A DNA stretch of 32,325 bases from Verrucomicrobia bacterium SCGC AAA164-M04 (GTDB taxonomy: Bacteria > Verrucomicrobiota > Verrucomicrobiae > Verrucomicrobiales > Akkermansiaceae): NCBI GenBank assembly GCA_000383735.1, contig KB912069.1:5725-38049 (forward strand), in the 5' to 3' direction. Position numbers and translations under genes: made by a program. Positions 17,801-26,292 of this stretch are shown here, in pieces; the stretch's first letter is position 1; every line of letters begins with the position of its first letter. Below the pieces are notes generated by a model. That model had not been told where the DNA came from and made no database searches. It saw only the letters and a list, made by a program, of their open reading frames with translations.

Positions 17801-18488
17801 AATCATTTCAACTCCCTCCGGAATCATGGACTGGAATGTTGAGATTGATATCACGACCAAAGATCCCGTCCTTATTCGAGGTAATCTTATAGATGGCCAA
17901 ATCATCGGCCAAAATTTGAAGCTCAGAGGAACGATAGGATCGCCCACAACCTCCGGTATATTATTTACTGAAAACCTTGTTGCTGACCTCCCTTTCAGCA
18001 AGCTAGAAGTGCAGTCAGGATCAATCACCCTGCGCTCCGATTCACCAGCCAATCCATACCTAGATCTCAAGGGAAGCTCCAAAGTCAGTTCCTACCTCGT
18101 TCAAGTTTACGTATCGGGTACAGTTCAAAACCCTAAACTAGTCCTCACCTCGGACCCACCTCTTCCAGAAAGTGAAATCATGGTTCTTTTAGCTACGGGT
18201 TCCGTGTCAGCACAACTAGCAAATCAAGAAGTCGCCTCACAAAAAGCACTTCAATACCTTTTCGAAACCCTCCGTCGTAGGAATGGTGAAAAGGATAAAT
18301 CGGTCCTCCAAAGGTTCCTAAAAAACTCCGGTCAAATCAAACTTTCACTTGGCGAAACGAATCAGTACTCAGGTCAAAATTTTTCCTCAGCAACTCTCAA
18401 TCTTGACGATCGTTGGGATTTCACCACCCAAATCGATGAACAAGGACAAACGAGAGCTTTTCTAGTTTTCTCGGTTCGCTTTAAGTGA
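14889..18488 (+). CDS. tamB: Translocation and assembly module subunit TamB (AsmA-like)
   Basis: This 1199-residue protein is of TamB type: a long periplasmic beta-taco anchored in the inner membrane that works with an Omp85 partner in outer-membrane protein or lipid transport. After a basic segment (HRRWRRR) there is one membrane helix at about residues 21-37. The middle consists of many beta-rich repeats with G-x-L/D-x-x-L-x-x-x-G-x-x-x-x-P-x-x-x-G patterns, for example GTLNLDLRLSGSLMEPRLDG and GSLELNVKAIGTISNPQFSG. The C-terminal DUF490 region has YLVQVYVSGTVQNPKLVLTS, PESEIMVLLATGS and a final strand FLVFSVRFK. Its stop overlaps the next gene's start by GTGA, as expected for a tamB-tamA pair. 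Confidence 0.93.
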   Translation: MSPPEDKTKESPVPHRRWRRRVFYPFVLIAGLLTWGNGPGFRWGFEQVISQQLEAQDLSGDFILEGSALSGISIRDIFLNGTSTIQRFESDLIKVEWSLGSLIDLELDSIASNRIHIVIDPEAPKTEIFSSDRTQGRASDSKTSLREVLSLIKDFIQPTKISMNNLKVEIDDITQVSLGSLTHASGENYYLISDLQSRDHLNRNIYNNESILTWNGDGIFIDQITLNSQLSIRDISFKPEESASMIISVAGSEVLAESDLESSHRISLESPSLSIPSLIGLVKPDLESSGEITKLEINTSTGLIAFEACDLRYEDQKISHTSIEASTADLLSPFEKPVDIHITIDDKIKAEGTVVLDRQILDSSAELDLTVDWPKFPTISAELHYDSREAHVFASTLDHLRASVQFQVDPQTYQAKIYSEINDSAILNENLEGPLKFTSTAKGNFKIAEHSGSTDLFALGFHPPNFPQIVTNGKVTWNWPNKIAVEHLKLMTSERVAETKLNWSNDTLEVDYIKVFEKEDELLTIKAKFPAPLPTRSLDDILESKKEISLKIKSKPLTLERLSSFFPVPAELSGIFHAENFDLSGTFTDPLLNGTISLKNFQSTTTPKIPPAEMVVDLRTDAQKLMVGVEAKDPAGQLLKLDGTFPFLPRKWLTLKMIPLDSPLTLTVKNDQLDLRRIQPLTPSIPDIKGTLNLDLRLSGSLMEPRLDGNINANNLNTSLQPNLPDLGLNLELKTTNQELTLNGSAKNENSNFMTIFGNLPLQPKTWLGRPESEPEKEFLLEIKDAEVDLSQIQPFVPIVKDVQGSLELNVKAIGTISNPQFSGDADLSVKKMRLDDSPGSEFRDSRIILKLANDIISFDETSIIASGGKATIGGTVNLASRDTDFDPVFDLSVEGKDILLYRTKDLNFRGHPTLTIAGPYSKAKIAGTLKIGDSLIYKDVEILPFGVPRTTEIPKPNLPSFSQSPRMDDQIISTPSGIMDWNVEIDITTKDPVLIRGNLIDGQIIGQNLKLRGTIGSPTTSGILFTENLVADLPFSKLEVQSGSITLRSDSPANPYLDLKGSSKVSSYLVQVYVSGTVQNPKLVLTSDPPLPESEIMVLLATGSVSAQLANQEVASQKALQYLFETLRRRNGEKDKSVLQRFLKNSGQIKLSLGETNQYSGQNFSSATLNLDDRWDFTTQIDEQGQTRAFLVFSVRFK

Positions 18489-20431
18489 AATTTATGGTTT
18501 TCCGGATCACAGTCTTGATTCTGCTTGTCACCCAAGCTCTGACTTCTGGTGCACGTGTCGAATTTGTCGGCTTGCGATCATTCACCTCAGAGAGCCTCTT
18601 GGAAGCAGTTGCTGGTCGAATGGACTATATTCGTAAGCGAAAGGCCACTGATTCACGTGCCGACGATGCGGCCTACCTCGTCGAATCCTATCTAAGAACC
18701 CATGGCCTGCCAGATGCTGTGATTTCGGGGCAAAAAATCTCGGACAAAAAAATCCGCCTCACCATTGAAGAGGGGTTCTCCCAATTTCTGGGTTCGATCA
18801 AAGTCACTGGATTCGATGACGTGGAGGCAATTCAGGAGCAATTCCAAGCGACATTTCCCGAGACGGTTAAACGTCGGGCCTTTGAAGCCAAATTTATTGA
18901 GGCAGGCCTGGAGAGAGTTCGTGATCTTTTGCGCACAAATGGATACTGGAAAAGCATCGTCACGGCAGTTCAAGAATCGCGTCAAGCTAACGGCAAAATC
19001 CCATTCACTTTGAAAGTCGAGAAAGGACCACTTTTTATCCTCGAAATTCCTAAACTAGAAAGCCAAGTCCAGCCCTCGGCCGCTCTGAAAAAAATAGCTA
19101 GTGAGGCTCGAGGAGCAACAGCCACCGCAGAAAACATCATTTCGCTCCGCGGCAGCATTACCGAAGACTATCGAAGACAAGGATATACCGATATTTCGCT
19201 GGTGATGTTAAAGGAAACCCAGGGTAACCGACTCCTCCTTAACTTTCTTATCACACCGGGAAAGAAATACATCGTTCGCTCATTCCAGACCACCGGCCTC
19301 AACAAAACCAACCCCTCTAATATTCGGGACCGCTTCAGTAAACTGATCGGTAAAAACTTTGACGAAGAATTAGCGGGCCAAGAAATTACGAAGCTACTCT
19401 CAACAGGAGCCTTTTCCAGTGTGCGCCTTGTAAAAACGGAAATTAACGATGCTGAACTAGATCTCACCCTTCATCTCAAGGAAGCCAAAGCGAGGGGATA
19501 CTCCGTCGCTTTGGGATATGGATCAATCGAGGGTTACACCCTCGGACTTCGTTACTTCGACCGTAACCCATGGGGACGCCTATTAAATTTATCTGCAGTG
19601 GCCGAAATCACTTCTCTGGGTGGCTTGGGTGCAGTCAGCGTAAGTAATCCATTCTTTTTGGGTCAAGATCTAAGGCTCGCCAACCGAGCGTTTCTCGTTA
19701 ATCGAGACTTCGACAACTATGACAAATTAGAAGGAGGGATTGGTAGTGACCTGACATGGAAATGGGGTGATAACTACTCAAGCACGGTTGGCCTGACTGT
19801 GTCCCAAACTTCGATCAGCACACCGATTCCTAGGGAATTAGCCGGCCCACGAAGCTACACAGTATCAAGACTTGGTCTGCAACAACTATTCGATAAACGC
19901 AAGAATTCCGCACTGCCTTCAAACGGTTGGTTTGCTCGCCTCAACACCTCTCTTGGCCTTTCAGATGGAGATGACACGATTGGGTTTTTCGAGGTGGAAA
20001 GCCAAATCAGCTACTATCAAACACTAAGCGAAAACTCCTCTTACGCTTTGGGCTTGCGGGGAGGTTTCATCTCCCCAGCTAGCGAGAACCAAAACCTACC
20101 CATCGACCTGCGAAAATTTCTAGGTGGAGCAAACACCATCCGCTCCTTTCCAGAACTTAAGATGGGATCATCTTTCAACGGTAACGCTTTGGGAGGAACA
20201 GAGTGGTGGCTTGCGAATGTTGAATACATGCATAACCTCGCCGGTCCATTTGAAGCCCTTGTCTTTTGCGATGCTGCGGGACTCGACTCCGAAATCGAAT
20301 TAGCCGCTGGCTTGGGAGTTCGCATCAACCTACCCGTAGGACCTATTCGACTGGAATACGGTCGGTCCCTATCACAAAACAGCGGAGAACCTGGTGGCGC
20401 TTTCCACTTTGCTATTGGGACTACTTTTTAG
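18485..20431 (+). CDS. tamA: Omp85-family outer-membrane protein (TamA-like)
   Basis: This 648-residue protein has a signal peptide (about residues 1-22), several POTRA-like segments (about 24-335, for example GSIKVTGFDDVEAI and YIVRSFQTTGLNKTNPSN) and a 16-strand type barrel from about 335 to the end (RGYSVALGYGSIEGY to GGAFHFAIGTTF). The L6 'lid-lock' motif, usually V/I-R-G-F/Y, reads IRSF in FLGGANTIRSFPEL: the Arg is kept but Gly is replaced by Ser. Overlap with tamB makes TamA more likely than BamA. Start is the GTG in the GTGA overlap; an in-frame ATG three codons later (18494) is an alternative. TamA and TamB together form an envelope-spanning bridge for outer-membrane biogenesis. Confidence 0.88.
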   Translation: MKFMVFRITVLILLVTQALTSGARVEFVGLRSFTSESLLEAVAGRMDYIRKRKATDSRADDAAYLVESYLRTHGLPDAVISGQKISDKKIRLTIEEGFSQFLGSIKVTGFDDVEAIQEQFQATFPETVKRRAFEAKFIEAGLERVRDLLRTNGYWKSIVTAVQESRQANGKIPFTLKVEKGPLFILEIPKLESQVQPSAALKKIASEARGATATAENIISLRGSITEDYRRQGYTDISLVMLKETQGNRLLLNFLITPGKKYIVRSFQTTGLNKTNPSNIRDRFSKLIGKNFDEELAGQEITKLLSTGAFSSVRLVKTEINDAELDLTLHLKEAKARGYSVALGYGSIEGYTLGLRYFDRNPWGRLLNLSAVAEITSLGGLGAVSVSNPFFLGQDLRLANRAFLVNRDFDNYDKLEGGIGSDLTWKWGDNYSSTVGLTVSQTSISTPIPRELAGPRSYTVSRLGLQQLFDKRKNSALPSNGWFARLNTSLGLSDGDDTIGFFEVESQISYYQTLSENSSYALGLRGGFISPASENQNLPIDLRKFLGGANTIRSFPELKMGSSFNGNALGGTEWWLANVEYMHNLAGPFEALVFCDAAGLDSEIELAAGLGVRINLPVGPIRLEYGRSLSQNSGEPGGAFHFAIGTTF

Positions 20432-20475
20432 TCACGATCGAAGGTCGACAGGCGCTTCACTCTTGTTTCTTTTGA

Positions 20476-22182
20476 ATGACCCGTCAGTCTCCTGTCATGG
20501 CCATTTCAGGTTGCGATCAACAACTTATCGATCAGTGGAAAAATGAACCCGCCCCTCTTCTCCCTCTCCTTCATGCATTTCATAATCGCGATGGCTACCT
20601 CTCTGATGAAGCCCTCCGCGCGGTATCCGAAGGATTAAAAACACCTCTCGCAGATCTTTACGGCACAGTCACCTTCTACCACCACTTCTCACGCACTCCC
20701 GGCGGATTGGAAGCGCCTCGTGTTTGCACCGGAAATATTTGCGGCCTTCGGGGAGGTGACGACATACTCAAAACTTTAAAAGAAGAGGGAAAAAATGCTA
20801 CTGGAATGCCTTGCTCAGGTCGTTGTGACGAACCCATCCCAGTTCTCACGGCACACACTACCTTAGCGGGCGAATCAGCAGCCAGCCTCAAGCCCACTCC
20901 ATCCCCACTTCCTCCGGTTAATCCCAGTGGAAATGAAGAGGCCCTTTTCTCAAATATTCGTAAGCAAGGCCACAATACTTTAAAGGGTTATCAAGATAAT
21001 GGTGGCTTTAAAGCTCTTGAATCGTCTCTCAAAGCGGGGCCGACTCGTGTTATCGAAGTCGTTACTGAATCAAAACTCGCAGGGCGTGGGGGTGCCGGAT
21101 TCCCCACCGGATTGAAGTGGAAAGCTGTCGCCGAGTGCGATCGCCACCCCAAATCGATCGTCTGTAATGCTGACGAAGGCGAGCCCGGATGTTTCAAGGA
21201 CCGGGCTCTCATGGACTACGATCCATTCTCTCTCATCGAGGGCATGATCATCGCGGGATTAGCCACCGGAGCTCAGCGCGGATTTATCTACCTTCGCTAC
21301 GAGTATCCCGAGACTAACATCCTTCTCGAAAGGTGCCTAGCTGAAGCCGAGGAAGCCGGACTCCTTGGGAACAACGTTCTCGGGTCTGGGTTTAAATTTC
21401 ATCTTTATATCCGCCGTGGCGCAGGTGCTTATATTTGTGGTGAAGAAGGCTCGCTACTAAACTCGCTAGAAGGCAAACACCCTTTTCCCCGCAACAAGCC
21501 ACCGTTTCCCGTCACCCACGGATTCGAAGACAAACCGACCGCTGTCAACAATGTCGAAACTCTTTGCGTAATTCCCCACATTATCATCAAAGGAGCAGAA
21601 TGGTATCAATCATTAGGGATGGGTGAGCACGCTGGCACCAAATTAATATCGCTTTCCGGTGATATCAAACAACCCGGCAATTACGAGATTCCCATCGGTC
21701 TTCCCCTGAAAACTCTCCTCTATGATTGGGCAGGCGGACCATTAGATGGGCGCTCCATTCAAGCCGTCACCATGGCAGGGCTCTCAGGTGGATTCCTCGG
21801 TCATCAAATCCTTGATGACCTTACACTAGATGATCCTTGTATCCGTTCGCACGGTTCCTTCCTCGGAGCCGGTGGAATCATGGTCTTCGATGACTCCCGT
21901 AATATGATGAAAGCTGCCCACGATGCCATGGCGTTCTTCGCACACGAGTCCTGTGGCAAGTGTTTCCCGTGTCGTATCGGCACTCAACGGCTTACCGAGC
22001 GCTTGAATGGCGACGCTAAAAAACTGGATCTAGCGGCATGGACCCAAGAAGTGGTCGACATCAATGAGGCCATGAAAGCAACATCAGCCTGTGGACTTGG
22101 GATGGCTGCACCCCACGTCACGGAATCACTAATGAAGTATTTTCCCGAACAGGTTGAAGCTGCTACGCAATCAAATTCCTAA
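20476..22182 (+). CDS. NuoE-NuoF fusion flavoprotein (NADH-dehydrogenase / formate-dehydrogenase beta type)
   Basis: This 568-residue fusion combines a thioredoxin-like NuoE domain (about 15-125) with a NuoF domain (about 160-555). The [2Fe-2S] ligands are C84, C89, C113 and C117 (CTGNIC and CSGRC). The NuoF part has the FMN/NADH-binding GRGGAGFPTGLKW at 203-215, CNADEGEPGCFKDR at 230-243 and GAYICGEEGSLLNSLEG at 317-333. Its [4Fe-4S] ligands are C493, C496, C499 (ESCGKCFPCR) and C539. All cofactor ligands are present, so it should oxidise NADH or reduce NAD. Such fusions occur in NAD-dependent formate dehydrogenases (FdsB), bidirectional hydrogenases (HoxF) and related complexes. No molybdenum, hydrogenase or other Nuo subunit lies nearby, so the partner is unknown. 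A strong terminator closes the unit. Confidence 0.9.
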   Translation: MTRQSPVMAISGCDQQLIDQWKNEPAPLLPLLHAFHNRDGYLSDEALRAVSEGLKTPLADLYGTVTFYHHFSRTPGGLEAPRVCTGNICGLRGGDDILKTLKEEGKNATGMPCSGRCDEPIPVLTAHTTLAGESAASLKPTPSPLPPVNPSGNEEALFSNIRKQGHNTLKGYQDNGGFKALESSLKAGPTRVIEVVTESKLAGRGGAGFPTGLKWKAVAECDRHPKSIVCNADEGEPGCFKDRALMDYDPFSLIEGMIIAGLATGAQRGFIYLRYEYPETNILLERCLAEAEEAGLLGNNVLGSGFKFHLYIRRGAGAYICGEEGSLLNSLEGKHPFPRNKPPFPVTHGFEDKPTAVNNVETLCVIPHIIIKGAEWYQSLGMGEHAGTKLISLSGDIKQPGNYEIPIGLPLKTLLYDWAGGPLDGRSIQAVTMAGLSGGFLGHQILDDLTLDDPCIRSHGSFLGAGGIMVFDDSRNMMKAAHDAMAFFAHESCGKCFPCRIGTQRLTERLNGDAKKLDLAAWTQEVVDINEAMKATSACGLGMAAPHVTESLMKYFPEQVEAATQSNS

Positions 22183-22335
22183 TCTGGCCAAGCCCCTAAA
22201 ATAAAGGTATTCCGCTTGGGTAGTTTAGATCACCGAAACAAGATTAAAATCTTTTCAATCTTTTGCTGTCATAGCTCTAATTTTTCTGACTTACTGGCGA
22301 GCGATCGGGAAATTAATCCAACCCGTTCTTCAATG

Positions 22336-22385
22336 CGCCCCGGGCGGTCCTCCTTTTTCGCAGGCAGTTCGTCCGGGGCGTTTTT
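22336..22385 (+). terminator. Intrinsic terminator after the NuoE-NuoF fusion
   Basis: CGCCCCGG (22336-22343) pairs with CCGGGGCG (22373-22380), and the stem can extend four more pairs with G-U wobbles. TTTTT follows directly at 22381-22385 on the plus strand. The loop of about 21-29 bases is long. On the minus strand no T-run follows, so it serves the upstream plus-strand gene. The 150 bp between the stop at 22182 and this hairpin shows no gene I recognise. Confidence 0.75.
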
Positions 22386-22419
22386 CATGCATTTATGCTG
22401 CAAGAATTATTAGAGGAAG

Positions 22420-23433
22420 TCACCCCTCGCATGCTTCTTCGAAGCTCTTTACCACATACCCGATATCCTTAGTGGAAATTCCCAGGTGAGTCACAAGCCG
22501 TTGTTTCCCTCCGGTGTATCCCCCAATCTTTATCCCTTTCGCTTCAAGGCTTCGTGACACCGCCGCGCCATCAAATCTAGAAAGATCAACAAAGACCATA
22601 TTCGTCTGAACCGGGTCTACCTTCAGCTTAGATATCCCAGCTAAACTCTCTCCCAACTGGCGGGCATTTTCGTGATCCTCGACCAATCGCTCAATATGGT
22701 TTTCTAACACATAAATTCCGGCCGCTGCCAACATTCCTGACTGACGCATTCCCCCACCTAGCATCTTGCGCCACCTTTTTGCTTCTTTGATAAAACTAGT
22801 GGAAGCGACAAGAACAGAACCCACTGGAGCTCCCAGCCCTTTGGACAGACAAATCGACACCGACTCGAAGGGCCTCGCCAATTGAACAGCTGAGACCCCA
22901 GTTGCGGCGGAAGCGTTAAAGAGCCGAGCCCCATCGAGATGAAGCGATAATTGATAATCACTGGCAAACGATTGAACTAATTTGAGATAGTCCAACGGAA
23001 GAACCTTGCCCCACGTTGTGTTTTCAAGACACAAAAGCTTCGTCCGCGCAAAATGGAAATCGTCGGGCTTCACAAGTGCCGCAAGCTTATCCAGCGCCAA
23101 TGTCCCATCTTCTTCCTGATCAAGAGACTGGGGCTGGATACTTCCAAAAACGGCTGCTCCACCACCCTCGAAGAGATAGGTGTGAGCAGTTTGGCCGACA
23201 AGATACTCATCGCCCCTTTCGCAGTGAGAAAGTAGGGCACAGAGATTACTCTGGGTCCCACTAGGAACGAACATCCCCGCTTCTTTCCCCAACATCTCCG
23301 CAGACATCTCTTCGAGCCGAGAGACGGTTGGATCACAGTCCATCACATCATCTCCCACCTTTGCACGACACATAGCCTCCCTTATTTCAGGAGTCGGTTG
23401 GGTTACGGTATCACTCCGCAAATCGATGTACAT
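22420..23433 (-). CDS. ltaE: Low-specificity L-threonine aldolase
   Basis: This 337-residue PLP enzyme splits L-threonine or allo-threonine into glycine and acetaldehyde in the cytoplasm. It opens with the typical DLRSDTVTQPTPEIREAM. Further landmarks are GDDVMDCDPTV, the phosphate-binding PSGTQSN at 57-63, H84 in QTAHTY (the residue that stacks on PLP), LENTTWGKV, LHLDGARLFNA and the Schiff-base lysine K198 in CLSKGLGAPVGS. GGGMRQSG follows. Length is normal and no active-site residue appears lost. It lies downstream of the efflux/polyketide operon on the same strand, but a strong hairpin at 23495-23530 separates them, so it probably has its own promoter in the roughly 60 bp between that hairpin and its ATG. 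Confidence 0.95.
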   Translation of the reverse strand: MYIDLRSDTVTQPTPEIREAMCRAKVGDDVMDCDPTVSRLEEMSAEMLGKEAGMFVPSGTQSNLCALLSHCERGDEYLVGQTAHTYLFEGGGAAVFGSIQPQSLDQEEDGTLALDKLAALVKPDDFHFARTKLLCLENTTWGKVLPLDYLKLVQSFASDYQLSLHLDGARLFNASAATGVSAVQLARPFESVSICLSKGLGAPVGSVLVASTSFIKEAKRWRKMLGGGMRQSGMLAAAGIYVLENHIERLVEDHENARQLGESLAGISKLKVDPVQTNMVFVDLSRFDGAAVSRSLEAKGIKIGGYTGGKQRLVTHLGISTKDIGYVVKSFEEACEG

Positions 23434-23494
23434 GACTCTGCTCGTAAATAAGCCAGAGCAAACTCACAAGAAATTACTCCGAAATAGCCCATAA

Positions 23495-23530
23495 AAAACA
23501 GCCTGTTACGAACACGTAACAGGCTGTTTT
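23495..23530. terminator. Strong bidirectional terminator ending the FKBP/efflux operon
   Basis: ACAGCCTGTTACG (23498-23510) and CGTAACAGGCTGT (23515-23527) form a perfect 13-bp stem with the loop AACA, extended by A-T pairs on both sides. Read on the minus strand it is followed by six T, and on the plus strand by four T. It lies just after the stop of the FKBP gene (-) and is best read as that operon's end. Confidence 0.88.
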
Positions 23531-23552
23531 GAATGATTCAAAGAATGTTGAA

Positions 23553-25250
23553 CTACTCGGCTGCTTTATCTTTAGGCTTTGCCGGTTTCACCTCGATGGG
23601 CGGAGTCACAGCCTCGATCTTTTTGGGAGCCGCGGGGGTCACTATCGTAAAGAGTTCGATATCGAACACCAACATTCCTGCAGGTTTACCCGGCTGATTA
23701 TTGTAAGCAAGTTCAACGGGGATCCAAAAACGCCTCTTCTCACCTTCAACCATCAATTGAACTCCTTCGGTCCAACCTTTGATCACCTGGTTTAAAGGGA
23801 ATTGAGCCTGCTCATCTCGCTCGATCGAGTTATCGAAGAGTTTTCCGTCTGTAGTCCAGCCTGCATAGTGGACCTTAACCGTGTCGGTTGCGGTCGGTTT
23901 GCGCTTACCCGTTCCCGCTTTGAGAACCTTATAGGCGAGCCCCGAAGCAGTTTTGTTTGCATCGGCTGGAGGCGCAGCCACATCCGCTGGGGCTTTGGGT
24001 GCAACTGGCTTTGGCTTGAACTCAACCAGCTCGAGGTCGAAAGTCAACGCGCCTTCGGGAGCTCCACGGCCTTTCGATTCAAAAGTAAGGTTCTCAGGAA
24101 TCCAGACACGGCGACTCTCGCCTTTTTTCATTGTCTTCAAAATTTCGGTCCATCCTTTGATTGGGGATTGGTCGAGAGAAAGAGCCATAGGACCACCCAT
24201 TGTTTCACTAGAACCAATTGAAGCACCATTCGTGTCCCATCCTTTAAAATTCACCTTAAGAAGATCACCATCAGTTGGAGAAGCATCTCCTTCGCCAGCC
24301 TTAATGACCGTATAGGCTATTCCAGATTCCGTCTTAGTCGCATTTTCGGGGACAGCTGCAACATCTTTTGGAGCATTTGGATCCTTCGGTGGCGGTGGCG
24401 GCTTGGGAACTGAGCGGAAGTCAATCAACTCAAAGTCAAAAATCAAATCGCCCGCAGGAGCACCGGCAGGCGCTTCCCCCTCTTTACCGAAGGCAAGGCT
24501 CGCAGGAATCCAGAAGCGGCGCTTTTCCCCCTTTTTCATAAGCAGCAGACCCTCGGTCCATCCTTTGATATTCAGCTCGTTCAGTTTGAACTGCGCGGGC
24601 TGAGGATTACGGGTTGAGGTCGTCAGGAATTCCCCGTCGGCCTTCCAGCCCGTAAACTGAGTGGTTACGACATCTTTAGGTCCTGGAGTAAGATCACCTT
24701 CCCCGACTTTCAGAATCTTGGATTTTAGCCCGGACTCGGTAGCAAGAGCATCGGCCGGAGCAACAAGTTCTTTAGGCGCTGCTGGAGGTTTGACAATCTC
24801 AAGCAGCTCCACGTCAAAAGTAAGATTACCAGCAACCCGTCCTTGATCGCCATAGGCTAGATCAGAAGGAATCCAAAAGCGGCGCTTTTCTCCAACGACC
24901 ATCAATTGGAGGCCTTCAGTCCAACCCTTGATAACCCCATTGAGAGCGAACTCAGCGGGCTGTCCCCGCTGCAGTGAACTATCGAACATCGTTCCGTCGG
25001 TAGCCTGCCATCCGGTGTAGTGAACCTTCACCGTATCAGTAGCAGAAGGCTTCTCTGTTCCGGTCCCCTTCTTCAAAACCAATGAGGCCAACCCAGACTG
25101 TGTTTTTGCAGCTTCAGCGGGAGCGGCCGCCACGTTGGCAGGTGCCTTGAACTGATCGCCTGCCGGAGCTGCAGGCTCTTGAGCAATCGCAGTCAAACCG
25201 AGAGCGCCACTTAGTAAACCGGAAATCAGCCGGCGTTTTCTATTAATCAT
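23553..25250 (-). CDS. Secreted protein with four tandem FKBP-type prolyl isomerase domains
   Basis: The product is 565 residues from the ATG at 25250; the frame stays open to 25325, inside the upstream gene, but the signal peptide (basic MINRKRR, hydrophobic 8-22, cleavage near AIA/Q) fixes the start. Four FKBP repeats, at about 52-152, 173-278, 308-411 and 436-537, are joined by Ala/Pro-rich linkers, and a Lys/Pro tail ends the protein. Repeats 1 and 4 keep the FKBP12-type pocket: Y78, F89, D90, F101, I107, W110, Y133 and Y462, F472, D473, F484, I490, W493, Y516. Repeat 2 has F for Y (199), L for the key Asp (209) and F254. Repeat 3 has F335, I345, G346 and F390, so its pocket is largely lost. 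It folds proteins in the periplasm or outside (inference), and starts 34 bp after the polyketide synthase stop. Confidence 0.93.
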   Translation of the reverse strand: MINRKRRLISGLLSGALGLTAIAQEPAAPAGDQFKAPANVAAAPAEAAKTQSGLASLVLKKGTGTEKPSATDTVKVHYTGWQATDGTMFDSSLQRGQPAEFALNGVIKGWTEGLQLMVVGEKRRFWIPSDLAYGDQGRVAGNLTFDVELLEIVKPPAAPKELVAPADALATESGLKSKILKVGEGDLTPGPKDVVTTQFTGWKADGEFLTTSTRNPQPAQFKLNELNIKGWTEGLLLMKKGEKRRFWIPASLAFGKEGEAPAGAPAGDLIFDFELIDFRSVPKPPPPPKDPNAPKDVAAVPENATKTESGIAYTVIKAGEGDASPTDGDLLKVNFKGWDTNGASIGSSETMGGPMALSLDQSPIKGWTEILKTMKKGESRRVWIPENLTFESKGRGAPEGALTFDLELVEFKPKPVAPKAPADVAAPPADANKTASGLAYKVLKAGTGKRKPTATDTVKVHYAGWTTDGKLFDNSIERDEQAQFPLNQVIKGWTEGVQLMVEGEKRRFWIPVELAYNNQPGKPAGMLVFDIELFTIVTPAAPKKIEAVTPPIEVKPAKPKDKAAE

Positions 25251-25284
25251 GTCGGAGGGACGGTCATCTGAAGATGAGGATGTG

Positions 25285-26292
25285 TCAACGCCACATCTCA
25301 CAAGAATGAGCCGCAAACCCCGCACCGAAACTAGTCAACCAATAGCGAGAATCATTTTCTGATTGCCTCAAACGCTCCTCCAGAGCAAATAAAATGCAGG
25401 GACTAGAGCAATTCCCAGCATTTTTCAGAACCGCGCGTGTTTCAGGCAAGTCCCATCCCATTCGCTTTTCAAGAGCTTCGATTACATCCCTTCCTCCAGT
25501 ATGAGCGAGCACTTGATCAGGATCACCCTGCCGCTTCTGCCAAAGTTTTTCAACTGCATCTGCCGCCAATTCGGGAACCGTCCGGTGAAGTTTATTCTCT
25601 AGCTTTCCACCAGAATTAATGAATCGGATTTTTTCCCGATGCTCTGGAACATGAATCGTGTCGAACTTACCCAACTTCCACCTCCCATCACCTTCTTCAT
25701 CAGACCAAATCGCCGCTGAAGCACCATCACCAAACAAACACATGCTAATGAGCACGCCAGGCTCTTCATTCATGAAGAGAGCCGCCGAACAAATTTCGAC
25801 CGCCACTGTTGCCACTTTTTTACCAGGATTTGCGGCTAGAAAGCCCTCGGCAGCTCGCATCATCGGAAGGGCTGCGCCGCAACCCAAGCCAACAATATCT
25901 TGAAGATACACATCATCTCTCATCCCCAGATTTTCAGCCACATGACTCGTTACCCCTGGGCACAGATATCCTGTGCAGGTGCAAATGATAAGAGCATCAA
26001 CTTCAGACGGATCGACACCCGTTTTTTTCAATGCCGCAATCGAAAGGGCTGGAGCCTCCCTTTCAAAATACTCATTGAGCTTCTGCGCCCCCACATTAAA
26101 CATCGCAGCTGGATTATCAGTGCAAAAATGCCGCCGTTTAATCCCAGAGTCTCCTAACAGCACCCTCTCCATGATCACTTGCCCACGCTTACTTAACGAC
26201 TGATAGGAAGAAGTCGTCTGCGTGAATTCAAAACACTCTTTTTGGGTGAAAGTATTAGAAGGAAAGGCGCTCGCAAGAGCTTCAAGAAACAT
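25285..26292 (-). CDS. Type III polyketide synthase (chalcone/stilbene synthase family)
   Basis: This 335-residue homodimer-type thiolase-fold enzyme condenses malonyl-CoA units on a CoA starter in the cytoplasm. The Cys-His-Asn triad is visible: C138 in [13 protein letters not shown]264 in [13 protein letters not shown] and N294 in [16 protein letters not shown]. The HTGG replaces the usual HPGG. Other landmarks are SGIKRRHF (49-56), TCTGYLCPG (105-113), [12 protein letters not shown] (185-196) and a C-terminal SFGAGF in place of G-F-G-P-G. The three typical plant gatekeeping positions cannot be assigned by eye. Its ATG lies inside the last codons of the RND pump gene (11-bp overlap), so translation is coupled to the exporter. 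No methyltransferase, oxygenase or prenyltransferase accompanies it here. Starter and product are unknown. Confidence 0.88.
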   Translation of the reverse strand: MFLEALASAFPSNTFTQKECFEFTQTTSSYQSLSKRGQVIMERVLLGDSGIKRRHFCTDNPAAMFNVGAQKLNEYFEREAPALSIAALKKTGVDPSEVDALIICTCTGYLCPGVTSHVAENLGMRDDVYLQDIVGLGCGAALPMMRAAEGFLAANPGKKVATVAVEICSAALFMNEEPGVLISMCLFGDGASAAIWSDEEGDGRWKLGKFDTIHVPEHREKIRFINSGGKLENKLHRTVPELAADAVEKLWQKRQGDPDQVLAHTGGRDVIEALEKRMGWDLPETRAVLKNAGNCSSPCILFALEERLRQSENDSRYWLTSFGAGFAAHSCEMWR

